Origin: Euglena gracilis
Taxonomy: Eukaryota; Euglenida; Euglenophyceae; Euglenales
Assembly (NCBI GenBank): GCA_039621445.1
Contig: CP154955.1
Span: forward strand, 31,514,542 to 31,578,541
Length of the DNA stretch: 64,000 nt
Direction: 5' to 3'
Position numbers and translations under genes: made by a program. The notes under the pieces are model-generated. The model did no database searches. It was not told the DNA's origin and saw only the letters and a list, made by a program, of their open reading frames with translations. Within the stretch, counting starts at the first letter, position 1. Each line of letters starts with the position of its first letter. Positions 56,201-64,000 of the stretch are shown here, piece by piece.

Positions 56201-57318
56201 TTGAAGTAGATTGGAATCTTTACTGGGATAGGTTGACATCAGGGAAACCGTATTCTGATTTGCAAAAGCTGCAGGTTTTTGAGGCATGTTTAGGACCCAG
56301 ATTAAGGGAGGAAATCAGGCTCTATCGGTTGAATGGAGCTAAATTAAGTTACCCCACCATATTAGCCCAATTCCAGAACCGTTATGCCTCGAGTAAGGGG
56401 CTGACGGCTCGGAAAATATGGCAGGAGGTAACTATGGGTAACGAAGGAAAAATTACCCGGGCTGATCTGCAAGAATTTTGGATTAAATTTTGCAGTGCCT
56501 GGCACCATGTAAAGGATGCCACAGCCGGGGAGGCTCGGAGATTATTTTTGGAAAGAATTCCTCCTTTTTTAAGCAAGTTTTGCATAGAAGAGGAGGATAA
56601 CCGAGCCCGTAAACAACCCATTGTCAGGCTCACAGGGATACCAAATCCCACGGTGGATGGGATTAAAAGGAGTGTGAGCCAGATCACTGGGGGGATTGAT
56701 CCACGGAAAGTGGTTATCAAAAACCCTGGTGCCATTTGCCTTATTTATTTCAGTTCTTCGGAGGAGGCACTGAAATTAACAGCCGTAAATGGAAGGAAAT
56801 TGCAGGGAATGGAAAATTTCCTCAACACCGAATTGGTGGAACAACTAATGACCGTTGAGGAAATGTTTGCTTTTGCCGAGGGCAGGTTGGCTCTTCGGGA
56901 GAAGCAGGATTTGGCTTTGAATCAGCACCATTTTCCCAGATTATTCAGCAAATCGACAACAAAAGGCTCGGGGAAAATACAGGTGTTGGAAAAAGGCCAG
57001 ACCCCCCCGGTGTCCCCAACATCCGTTTCAGCACCAGCGGCCGGGGGGCAGGGTCACACCTCAAAATCTGCCCCACAGCCAGCTCCAAAGGGAGATAAGG
57101 GGCCAGCCCAGCCAGCCCAGCGGGGCAGGTCCCCTTCTTCGTCTTCGCGGCCAGGTGCAGCTTCATGGTCGCGAACCCAAAGTCCAGCACCCCCAGCCCG
57201 GCAAGGCAAGGGGGGCAGACCTGGACCCCGCAGGCATCGGGTCGGGGCAGGTCGCCATACCCATGCTTCAACTGTGGGGAGGGTGGACATTATTTTTATG
57301 AGTGTGATAAACCGCTGA
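53290..57318 (+). CDS. gag: giant Gag of a chromovirus-type retrotransposon
   Basis: The ATG at 53290 is the first in frame. The protein is 1342 residues, several times the usual Ty3/gypsy Gag. Residues 1-480 are Pro/Gln-rich and low complexity; about 480-860 are coiled coil with Gln runs; a PGQQLAQQ-type repeat follows; a capsid core lies at about 955-1100 (WQDFEVDWNLYW, FEACLGPRLREEI, FQNRYASSKG). Residues 1112-1187 look like an RRM fold (VRLTGIPN, then AICLIYFSSSEEALKL and NGRKLQG). The basic Ser/Pro tail ends at TGA 57318, without a zinc knuckle in this frame. The knuckle follows in the -1 frame. Gag would package element RNA in cytoplasmic particles. Confidence 0.8.
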   Translation: MERQQINQESSIEEGEVCLPPTSSVGKGAGGWDSSTQATTGQISPQNPLFGPETVRNDTQGGVLALTGSTEQGGVETPKTPPLEIPVTPPSGVGEGPLGSFSLEMMAQFRPQGGAEWEKISDTSRLEEPKNDPTPETGPGRGFPLHPSAAEGHGSTGVKHGKQRLILQPSVGNFGLEIPAQNVFFDDQPLAQTQMANLTIGVSGHRELGPETSLAALRTPTNMGQMLEFQGGDGQVVISNQPCFPEPFSGVLPLQNMGYGFMLPELQPLPDFSWVQNLGNLPSLPAFALPLPPAQPVSSTPAQEPVALLQFSQPSQVDGLAKETASASAGQGGDNPSPVFFEKQAQGHVLGLNNNNNWDSSKRVRAEVEGAEENPKDQPSSTSTRRPRTPASSPGSDEVQQKRLHREVDHGQPAAAAAPQPPHIFIEGGEEEVQPPAYESSEATPRGGSQNQEFEDPWGQFLQSNRDLQWAVQHLTFRVLALEKANEEWVLQQQQQQQPPAVDIHLMEHMAARIEETARADCLHIFELFEKKCEAQVQISVQKIDAQAPELFVGQEKSFEEKLAQQFSSSRDQFLALRQEFLRILDSLPQEILKQVQNQVAALPIKDLMLENFQRFAENFKAAQPAQGGEAETLQELAVVAAKIVEVQADLVSLRSTVQGQAQQLQHFADYVRQLGEQNSAMNTALHGFGGGIQKLHQNISDEVGKRHSEMQKLLTDCQQNFQSVHQQIFSQEKKFGGLVEELRQGLAKVGGNTFELQKVLQDLQKNGPVHPTAEPRGVLQKISDMWWLRQGSQQPLHPVELPQPGQQLAQQPVVQLAQQPGQPAGQPQPAHGLPRGLGLPSAGQQQPLGQPSSSLASTVPSADPAFSDQIISQNKSAGSNISPPLVIEGGFVLEDTQDKAVVSSVSLCVPPHVSAAPAFSIRPIGTGGAAANPGNGLGFPFIGDPVAFEILQGGAKPYFDESGSISWQDFEVDWNLYWDRLTSGKPYSDLQKLQVFEACLGPRLREEIRLYRLNGAKLSYPTILAQFQNRYASSKGLTARKIWQEVTMGNEGKITRADLQEFWIKFCSAWHHVKDATAGEARRLFLERIPPFLSKFCIEEEDNRARKQPIVRLTGIPNPTVDGIKRSVSQITGGIDPRKVVIKNPGAICLIYFSSSEEALKLTAVNGRKLQGMENFLNTELVEQLMTVEEMFAFAEGRLALREKQDLALNQHHFPRLFSKSTTKGSGKIQVLEKGQTPPVSPTSVSAPAAGGQGHTSKSAPQPAPKGDKGPAQPAQRGRSPSSSSRPGAASWSRTQSPAPPARQGKGGRPGPRRHRVGAGRHTHASTVGRVDIIFMSVINR

Positions 57319-57482
57319 GTGAGGCCCTTGCTAAATCTAAGGAATTTTGGCAAAATAATGGAAAAGGCAAGGGGCAGCCCAAGGGTAAAGGGCAGCCAGC
57401 CACTCAGCGAAATTCCTCAGGCAAGGGGGGTGCATGGTCAAAGGGGGGTGGGCCCACCTCTTCTCCCCCTGGGGCCCAATAG
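57165..57482 (+). CDS. nucleocapsid zinc-knuckle extension of Gag, -1 frame
   Basis: CFNCGEGGHYFYEC is a canonical C-x2-C-x4-H-x4-C knuckle at about 57265-57306, read one base back from the main gag frame. A Gly/Lys/Gln-rich tail runs to a TAG at 57482. The frames can be joined by a -1 slip at 57210-57216. The alternative is a simple indel in the G run in this copy. Confidence 0.65.
   Translation: MVANPKSSTPSPARQGGQTWTPQASGRGRSPYPCFNCGEGGHYFYECDKPLSEALAKSKEFWQNNGKGKGQPKGKGQPATQRNSSGKGGAWSKGGGPTSSPPGAQ
57210..57216 (+). promoter_or_regulatory. possible -1 frameshift heptamer G_GGG_GGC
   Basis: In the gag frame the codons here are GGG GGC, preceded by G, so the heptamer fits X_XXY_YYZ. A one-base backward slip leads straight into the zinc-knuckle frame. 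No downstream pseudoknot was worked out. Confidence 0.4.
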
Positions 57483-57685
57483 GGGGGCCAGGGGCAGTTT
57501 GAGAAGGGGGGGCTGCCCATGGCCGTGTCTCTCCACCCTGTGAGGAAAACGGTGTAAAATATTTCTGATTCAAAAAACTGGGTTGTACAGGATTTTATGG
57601 CTGATTCAGGGTGTGGTGAAAAACATTCTTTGGATCAGCCCCCCAGATCTTTGAATCGGACTCGTTACTCCTGGAGGGAAGGGAA
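57483..57685 (+). other. gag-pol spacer
   Basis: Non-coding in the pol frame up to a TGA at 57617, after which the pol frame is open for 22 codons before its first ATG. How pol is expressed (reinitiation, splicing, or a second recoding event) is not evident. Confidence 0.5.
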
Positions 57686-60600
57686 ATGTTCAAGGGTTCC
57701 CATTTTGCATTCAAATCTGCCACAGCCAAACCCCTACCAGCAGCTCAGCGACCTCAGGCATTAGATTTATTCGCTGGCACAGGTTCGGTGGGGAAGCGGT
57801 TGGCAGAACGGGGGTATGAAGTTTTGTCAATTGAAAATGCTCCTTGGACGGACTTCCACCCCCACACAGACATTTTGACCTGGGACTACAGGCGATACCC
57901 GGTTGGATTTTTTGAGGTTATTGCCGCTAGTCCCCCCTGTAATATTTATTCCACGGCTTATAACCCCAGGCCAAGGGATTTCTCCCAGGCGGATGCCCTG
58001 GTGGAGAAAGCCCTGGAAATTATAAATTATTTTCAGCCAAAGTTGTGGTGGTTGGAGAACCCCCGCACTGGTCTCTTGCGAAATAGGGAGGTGGTGAAAA
58101 ACCTGCCCTATATCGACATTGATTATTGTCAGTTTTCGGATTGGGGTTATAAAAAACCCACACGTTTCTGGTGCTGCCCAGCCATTTCACAACTACGGTC
58201 GGTGTTGTGTGATGGCGAATCGTGTCCTAACCTGGTGATGGGGGACAATGGGCAGTTCCGGCACCGTGAATTGTTGGGGGGCAGAAAAATGAAGTTTACC
58301 CCCCGACAAAAAGGAAGAATACCCCCCCTGGTGATTGATTATCTCCTAAGTGCTGGAGATTTTCTGGGGGGGCAGCCCAAAGAAATTTCCCAAAATTCCC
58401 AGGATTTTGAGGAATGGGAAATTCCAGACCGTTGTTGCCATTTGGCCAACAGCTTGAAGGTTAATCAGGTGTTGCCCATTGAAAACGAGCTGCAACTTTT
58501 GATGCTAACACAGACGTATCTCCCTAACGGAGATACCAGGCAGCTCAGAATTTTGGTGGACACGGGAGCCCAGGTGAACCTGGTCAAAAGGTCCATCGTT
58601 CCAAAACATTTGGCCAGGTCACCACGAATGCCTATTCGGCTGGTGGCTGCCAACGGCCAATGTGTTTTGGGGGGCGACCAGTGTATTAAGTTGGAGTTGG
58701 GTTTTCAACGCAGGGGTACGGGGCAGGGGGGCACCCAGGCCTTGTACCTCGAAGGGGAATTCTACCTCGCGGATATTGAGGTAGATGCTATATTATCATT
58801 TCCATGGTTAGCCGAACATGGTTTGGGTGTGTTCCCACACCATAAGGCTTTGGTTTTTGACAACCCTAATCTGACTTTCTTGTACGGGTGGGATACAAGA
58901 AATCAGAAAAGGAAATCCCATAAGGGGAAGAAAAAACACAATTCACCAAAAAGAATTGGGGTTGTGGTTTCTGACTTCGGAGAATCCCCTGAAAACGCAC
59001 CAACCACGGAGTCCCTTGAAAATGAAAAAGTGTGGTTGGACCTGCAAAAAATGAATTTGCACCTACCCTTGCAAGGCTTTGATATGCAACCAAAATTCCT
59101 TGGCAAGAAGGAATTGCATACCATAGCCAAGCATCTCACCGAATCGCCAGCCGAGGACAAGGCAGTGAATGCCATAATCCAGGCTCGCGACTCGGGTGAG
59201 AAGGAGGACCCCAGGGTGGTAGCATTTCGGGATAAAATTTTTCAGGATTTTGAAGGGGAGGTCTTGGGTACGGAGGTACCCCCTGACCCTCCCGTACGGG
59301 GACCTTATGGGTACGCCCAGATTCCTCTGAAGGAGGGGGCTGTACCCACAAGGCAAAAACCCTTTGTGTTACACGGTGAAAGGTTTGAAGCTCACAAAAA
59401 GGTCACACAGGAATGGTGGGACCGGAAATTTGTTGAGCGTTTGCCCAAGGGAACAGTTTCGGAATGGCTGTCCGTAACATTTGTAGTGCCGAAAAAAGGA
59501 GGCGAATGGAGGGGAGTGGTAGACATGCGGGGGCCTAACAGTCAAACTAGGCGTGTGTCCTACCCCCTTCCCGTAATTGAAGACCTCCTGGTAAAACAAG
59601 GTGGAAACATGATGTTTTCCATCTTGGATTTACGGCAGGCTTTCCACCAACAGCCGTTGGACCCGGAAAGCCGGCCCATCACATGTTGTAGTACCCCCCT
59701 CGGTCTTTTTCAGTGGAGGGTTAATGTGATGGGTCTAACAAACGCAAGCCAGCAGTTTCAACAAATGATGGAGGATCGCCTCTTCCCAGTGGGGGACGTG
59801 GCTGATCCTTACATCGACGACATTTTGATTGGAACTCGAGTGGGTCCTGGTGAGGATTTACTCGCAGCACACGACAAGGATTTGCGAAGAGTCCTTGAAG
59901 TTTTACGAAAAGACAGATTTGTAGCTGACAAAAGAAAATGCCGTCTTTTCGTAAAAGAAGTTGAGTTTTGTGGCCATGTTCTGGGTGGTGGGGTGAGAAA
60001 ACCATCCCCTGGAAAGCTAATGGCCATTGAAAAATGGGAGCTACCCCAAACAATCACGGGTCTACGTGCTTTTCTGGGGTTCACAAATTATTACAGCTCC
60101 TATGTGAAGGATTACGCCCACATTGTCGCTTGCCTTCAGGATAAGCTCAAAGTTTCTCGAGTGGACGGCAAGAAGGGTTCCAAGAAAAGGATTTCTTGGG
60201 AACCATCCGACATTGAGGCATTTGAAAAAATTAAATCACTGTTGTGCAGTGAATTAATTTTGCAACACGTTAAGCCAGACAAACCATTTGTTTTAAGAGT
60301 GGATGCCAGCCAGTATGCGGTTGGTGCCACCCTTGAACAATTGGTTGGGGAGGATAGGGCTCCTACTCCTGAAGACGTACGGGCCAAGCGTACTGTGCCT
60401 GTCGCCTTCATGAGTAGGAAGCTAACGGGCAGCCAAAGAAACTGGGTACCTAGGGAACAGGAGACTTATGCCATAATCCTAGCCTTACAAAAGTGGGAAT
60501 CATGGATTGGGCTGCAGCCCGTCCTGGTTCTCACGGACCACAAGGCTCTAGAATCTTGGGCTAGAGAGGTTCTAGACACGCCAAGTGGTCCCATTGGGAG

Positions 60601-62752
60601 AAGGGCTAGGTGGCATCAGATTTTATCAAAATTTGACCTGTCGGTTGGGTATATCCCGGGGCGGGAGAATACCATAGCCGATTTGTTGTCAAGATGGGCT
60701 TACCCGGCCTCCCAAGCCTTGAAGGACATTTCAAGGCATGGGTCAGCCCTTGACACCGAGGAAATGAGGGAAATCATTCAAACAGAAAAAATGGAGGAAG
60801 CCGAATGTATGTGGCTACGGTTGGTGGACCAACCAACCACAGCCAACACATACATTCGTGGAGTCACCACACGGGGTGGTGCTACCACGGGGTCCGGGGA
60901 CGCGGGTGGACGGTGCACACGACCGGGGGATAGGAAGTCAGAACCACTTGGAGGAACAAAACCCCAGGGTTTGGGTTCAACCTCCACCCCCAAGGGAGAA
61001 AAAGGAAAACATGTTTCATTCTCAACTCGGGTTGACGAGTTTGGGAATGAGACAAGTCTTGTGGAGGAGGTCCAAGAGCCAAGGGGGGAGCATTTTCCAT
61101 TGACACCCACTTCTATACCAGCTTCGCCAACGACGCCAACCCCTGAACCTGCTGCTGCGGCTACCACTGAGGTACCTGGGGCAGACCGAGAATCACCTGT
61201 GTTGTCTTCAGGTGGTTTGAGTGGTGAGGGGGGGGAAGCCACTTCTACAACCGATTCCTCACCCATCCCCCCTGGTTCTGTGTGGGATTTATCGTGGAAG
61301 GAGGAATATTTAAAATGTCCCCGCTGGTCACCAATTTTTCAGGCTACCCAGGATTCAAAGGTGCCGTGGCCTGAAAATGTCAAGGTTTTTGGTGACAAAA
61401 TGTTTTTCGAGGAGAGGCTTTGTGTGCCCAAATCTCTCCAAGAAAAACTCATTCGGGATCACCACTCATACCAAGGGCATGTGGGATTCCCAAGGCTATG
61501 GGAATGCATGTCCCTTAGGTATGATTGGGCTGATTCCTCACTCGCTCGAGATTTTGCTAAAGGAGTCATGGGCCTTTGTGGGACTTGCCAAGCGTGCCGA
61601 AGGCCGGCGAGTCTTAAGGGTTTAGTGGAATCTACACCCATACCCCCATCCGTGATGTATTCGGTGGCCCTTGACATGTTTAGCATGCCCCTCGTGGAGT
61701 GGGAAGGCAATTCTTACGACTCCATGCTTGTGTGTGTGGATCGTCACTCCGGTTGGATAGTGGCGATCCCCCACCTGGCAAAAGGATTTACGGGAGCCAA
61801 GGCAGCCAAGCAAATGCTGTTGCATGCTTGGCGACCTTTTGGCGTCCCTTCCATTATTACTTCCGATCTAGGCTCACACTTTGTCGCCGGTTGGTGGCAG
61901 ACAATGTGTGCCTTGATGGGAATTAGGCAAGCCTACTCCCAGGCCTACCATCACCAGGCGAATGGTAGGGCGGAGAGGGCTGGCCAACAAATAATGGAAC
62001 GGCTTAAGAAAATTCAGGTTGAGGACAAGCTGAATTGGGTCGAAGCCCTCCCCCAAGCACTAGACCGTATTCATGATACGCCGGGGGAGAGTGGCCTTAG
62101 CCCATTTCAAATCTTGTTCGGTCGACACCGTTCATTGGGTGGTTTACCTTATGAACCGTTAAGGGATTGTGAAGACGCCAGATCATTTTTCTCTCGGCAA
62201 AGAGAAATTGATTTGGTAGTGGCTGGCAAAATGAATAATTTGCATGCCAAGCAATGTGCTCGGGCCAACCGTGGTTTAGACGGTTGGGAGCCATTGGAGG
62301 TGGGGAATCTGGTGTGGTACCTGAGACCCCCCGATAGTGGCACAAAATTGGATTCCCGTTGGTTGGGCCCTTGCAAGGTTACCGCAAGGGAGGGAATTCA
62401 TTCCTACCTAATTGAGGTCAAACCGGGCCATATCATGAAGGCCCATCGGAAGGCTTTGAAGGTGTATGTGGAGGACCCCACATCCGATAAGCCTATCCCC
62501 CTTTTTTTCCACCGGCGGACGGTACCTGAGGCGGAAGGTGCCCCAGATACCTGGTTAGTGGATAAAATCCTAAACCACAAGTTCGTTAAGGGAAAAATGT
62601 TTTTCTTAACGAAGTGGCAAGGGTTTGAGGAAGCGAATTGGGAACCGGTGGAACATTTTTTCCAGGAGTACAATAGCGACGTAATAGCGTATTGCCTGGG
62701 AAAAGGGTTGCCGTTAGATGTCTCTAAGGATTTAAAGGCAACGGCAACCTGA
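57686..62752 (+). CDS. pol: Pol: cytosine methyltransferase-protease-RT-RNase H-integrase-chromodomain
   Basis: An intact frame of 1688 residues from the ATG at 57686. Residues 26-230 are a C5 cytosine methyltransferase-like domain: motif I DLFAGTGSVGK (27-37), catalytic SPPC (82-85) and ENP (124-126) in place of the common ENV. Retropepsin: VDTGAQ (291-296). RT: SILDLRQAF (D648) and YIDD (709-712). RNase H: RVDAS near 872, with E and TDHK further on. Linker of about 180 low-complexity residues. Integrase: HHSYQGH and CGTCQAC zinc site (about 1258-1305), then D in VALDMF, D in TSDLGSH and E in GRAERAG. Chromodomain: about 1623-1680 (VDKILNHKFVKG, WEPVEHF). Integrase plus C-terminal chromodomain defines chromoviruses. 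The methyltransferase could mark new cDNA, or the domain may have been kept for another role. Confidence 0.9.
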   Translation: MFKGSHFAFKSATAKPLPAAQRPQALDLFAGTGSVGKRLAERGYEVLSIENAPWTDFHPHTDILTWDYRRYPVGFFEVIAASPPCNIYSTAYNPRPRDFSQADALVEKALEIINYFQPKLWWLENPRTGLLRNREVVKNLPYIDIDYCQFSDWGYKKPTRFWCCPAISQLRSVLCDGESCPNLVMGDNGQFRHRELLGGRKMKFTPRQKGRIPPLVIDYLLSAGDFLGGQPKEISQNSQDFEEWEIPDRCCHLANSLKVNQVLPIENELQLLMLTQTYLPNGDTRQLRILVDTGAQVNLVKRSIVPKHLARSPRMPIRLVAANGQCVLGGDQCIKLELGFQRRGTGQGGTQALYLEGEFYLADIEVDAILSFPWLAEHGLGVFPHHKALVFDNPNLTFLYGWDTRNQKRKSHKGKKKHNSPKRIGVVVSDFGESPENAPTTESLENEKVWLDLQKMNLHLPLQGFDMQPKFLGKKELHTIAKHLTESPAEDKAVNAIIQARDSGEKEDPRVVAFRDKIFQDFEGEVLGTEVPPDPPVRGPYGYAQIPLKEGAVPTRQKPFVLHGERFEAHKKVTQEWWDRKFVERLPKGTVSEWLSVTFVVPKKGGEWRGVVDMRGPNSQTRRVSYPLPVIEDLLVKQGGNMMFSILDLRQAFHQQPLDPESRPITCCSTPLGLFQWRVNVMGLTNASQQFQQMMEDRLFPVGDVADPYIDDILIGTRVGPGEDLLAAHDKDLRRVLEVLRKDRFVADKRKCRLFVKEVEFCGHVLGGGVRKPSPGKLMAIEKWELPQTITGLRAFLGFTNYYSSYVKDYAHIVACLQDKLKVSRVDGKKGSKKRISWEPSDIEAFEKIKSLLCSELILQHVKPDKPFVLRVDASQYAVGATLEQLVGEDRAPTPEDVRAKRTVPVAFMSRKLTGSQRNWVPREQETYAIILALQKWESWIGLQPVLVLTDHKALESWAREVLDTPSGPIGRRARWHQILSKFDLSVGYIPGRENTIADLLSRWAYPASQALKDISRHGSALDTEEMREIIQTEKMEEAECMWLRLVDQPTTANTYIRGVTTRGGATTGSGDAGGRCTRPGDRKSEPLGGTKPQGLGSTSTPKGEKGKHVSFSTRVDEFGNETSLVEEVQEPRGEHFPLTPTSIPASPTTPTPEPAAAATTEVPGADRESPVLSSGGLSGEGGEATSTTDSSPIPPGSVWDLSWKEEYLKCPRWSPIFQATQDSKVPWPENVKVFGDKMFFEERLCVPKSLQEKLIRDHHSYQGHVGFPRLWECMSLRYDWADSSLARDFAKGVMGLCGTCQACRRPASLKGLVESTPIPPSVMYSVALDMFSMPLVEWEGNSYDSMLVCVDRHSGWIVAIPHLAKGFTGAKAAKQMLLHAWRPFGVPSIITSDLGSHFVAGWWQTMCALMGIRQAYSQAYHHQANGRAERAGQQIMERLKKIQVEDKLNWVEALPQALDRIHDTPGESGLSPFQILFGRHRSLGGLPYEPLRDCEDARSFFSRQREIDLVVAGKMNNLHAKQCARANRGLDGWEPLEVGNLVWYLRPPDSGTKLDSRWLGPCKVTAREGIHSYLIEVKPGHIMKAHRKALKVYVEDPTSDKPIPLFFHRRTVPEAEGAPDTWLVDKILNHKFVKGKMFFLTKWQGFEEANWEPVEHFFQEYNSDVIAYCLGKGLPLDVSKDLKATAT

Positions 62753-64000
62753 AAAAGGGGGAAAGGGAGGTGAAAAAGGGCCTGGAGTGGTTGCCTGGGG
62801 AGGGGGAGGTCCCATTCTATGCCCCTCCACAGATGCAGGTGGACCCCATCACAGGGCTGAGGCCCTGAGAAAAATGACGGGAGTTTCCTCGTCATTGATT
62901 TCATTTTTTATTTCTCCCCTGAAATCTTCAAACACCACCACACCCTGGTTTGGGTGAGAATGGTGTGGGCAATCGAGGATATTTCATTGCCCCGTTGATT
63001 TTTCTGTCATTTTCCATTGAACTCCTGTGAAAGGATTTCAAGGGTGAATGAAAGATTCTCGTGGCTAGGCGGAAACTAGCCCGGGATCTTATTTTTTGCA
63101 CGGGTGGGTGATTTCCAATCAAAGGATCCCACCCTGGAACGGGAAGGGAGATTGCCAACAACAACAAAAGCGAAACGTTGAATGAGTGCATGATTGCCAC
63201 CCGTTTTGTTTATGTTGTTGTGGGTGGATTCCGGTTTGGAAGTTTCACCAAAAATTCTTAAAGAGGACAAACCACCGGAAGCACAACCGAGGGTTTGTTC
63301 TTTTGACAACCTTCTCCAAGTATTGGAGGGGGGGGGGGTTAATGACAATGTGGCTTTGAGGTTGCCCCGTCGGTTTGGCTGGGCTAAGCCACATTGCTAA
63401 ATTTTCGGTGTGCATGGTTTGCCACCACACTAAGGGAAGGCAAACCGGCACCCAAGGAAGACGCCGAAGCCCATCGACTTGAACAACAACAAAAATTGTC
63501 GAGTCAACGGCTTTGGCGACCATCACCACTTGGGGGCATTATTGCCCGTCCACCGTCATGGTGTTGAATTTATCCATTGGTGATGGTGTATTGTTGTATT
63601 ATTGGGATTTTGGTTGTATTTTTGGTGTGGTCCCGTTTCGTCTGCCTACTCAGGTCCATCAACAAGGCTGAAGCAGCTGATTTTTGGTATTGATGGACGA
63701 GGAGGTGGAGTTGATGTGTGAGCATGCGGAGATGGTAACTTTGCCGCCTGCCGTTTGCAACTCGCTCTGACCACTACACCTGTTTTCGCACCTGTTTTCA
63801 AGAAAGAGGAATCTGTGATTTTTCATTTCTCCCCTCTCACGGGTCGGTGGCACTCGTGGGGGGGTCCCTTTCTCCAATCGGTTTGATTGGGTATTTTATC
63901 ATACCCCCACCTTTGGGCAAGTGAGGCCCGAAACCCCGGTCGGCTTGATCGGGGGGGGGGGGGGGCTATGTCATTTCTTCCAAAAAAAGTAGTGAATTGT
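62753..64000 (+). other. 3' region of the chromovirus; no gene seen
   Basis: The pol stop is followed by GAAAAAGGGGGAAAGGGAGG, a purine-rich run usable as a polypurine tract. The remaining 1.2 kb has no convincing gene and no long match to 52.7-53.3 kb. Homopolymers include G10 at about 63329 and G14 at about 63952. The 3' LTR boundary cannot be fixed. Confidence 0.45.

Overview
The window is nuclear DNA of a microbial eukaryote, probably an alga or related protist. The reasons are GT-AG introns of about 45-47 bp in a hAT transposase, chromodomain LTR retrotransposons (one carrying a cytosine-methyltransferase-like domain), an 18-kb satellite array, and an integrated DNA-virus genome. I cannot name the species. 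I see no intact host housekeeping gene, rRNA or convincing tRNA. Background sequence is unusually rich in G or C homopolymers of 7-14 nt.

Layout. 0-10.5 kb is a graveyard of small mobile elements: a degenerate gag scrap, a Pack-type inverted-repeat element with a PHD-like fragment, a MITE, foldbacks, a decayed LINE-like reading on the minus strand, and GC-rich modules ending in CTGTGCCTAGC, one with an 11-bp target duplication. 10.5-19.4 kb and 44.9-52.7 kb are two GC-rich blocks of one endogenous polinton-like or virophage-like virus (about 14 kb once insertions are ignored). They hold a protein-primed-type family B DNA polymerase, two fibre-like genes, several small virion-like genes, a candidate major capsid protein and a divergent plus-strand set of unrecognised genes. 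Most of its genes other than the polymerase have a GTTGGATCC-like motif just upstream of, or overlapping, the start codon; the polymerase has a TATA-like AT-rich leader instead, suggesting early and late classes. Many viral genes carry single-base frameshifts, so the copy looks dead, or the assembly has indels.

Insertions into the virus. A 2.56-kb hAT transposon (11610-14170) sits in the polymerase gene with a perfect 8-bp target duplication. The two viral blocks are separated by about 25 kb containing a CTG/GCT repeat, about 163 copies of a 112-bp CpG-dense, dyad-rich satellite (20.27-38.58 kb), and the gag half of a minus-strand LTR retroelement (38.65-44.9 kb). That gag is itself broken by a 1.67-kb TRIM/LARD element and a 76-bp tandem duplication.

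From about 52.7 kb to the end lies a plus-strand chromovirus that truncates the last viral gene. Its Gag is over 1,300 residues with an RRM-like segment. The zinc knuckle lies in the -1 frame after a G_GGG_GGC heptamer. Its Pol is ordered methyltransferase, protease, RT, RNase H, integrase, chromodomain. The two gag genes in the window are homologous in their core, so related retroelements have repeatedly landed in and around this provirus.
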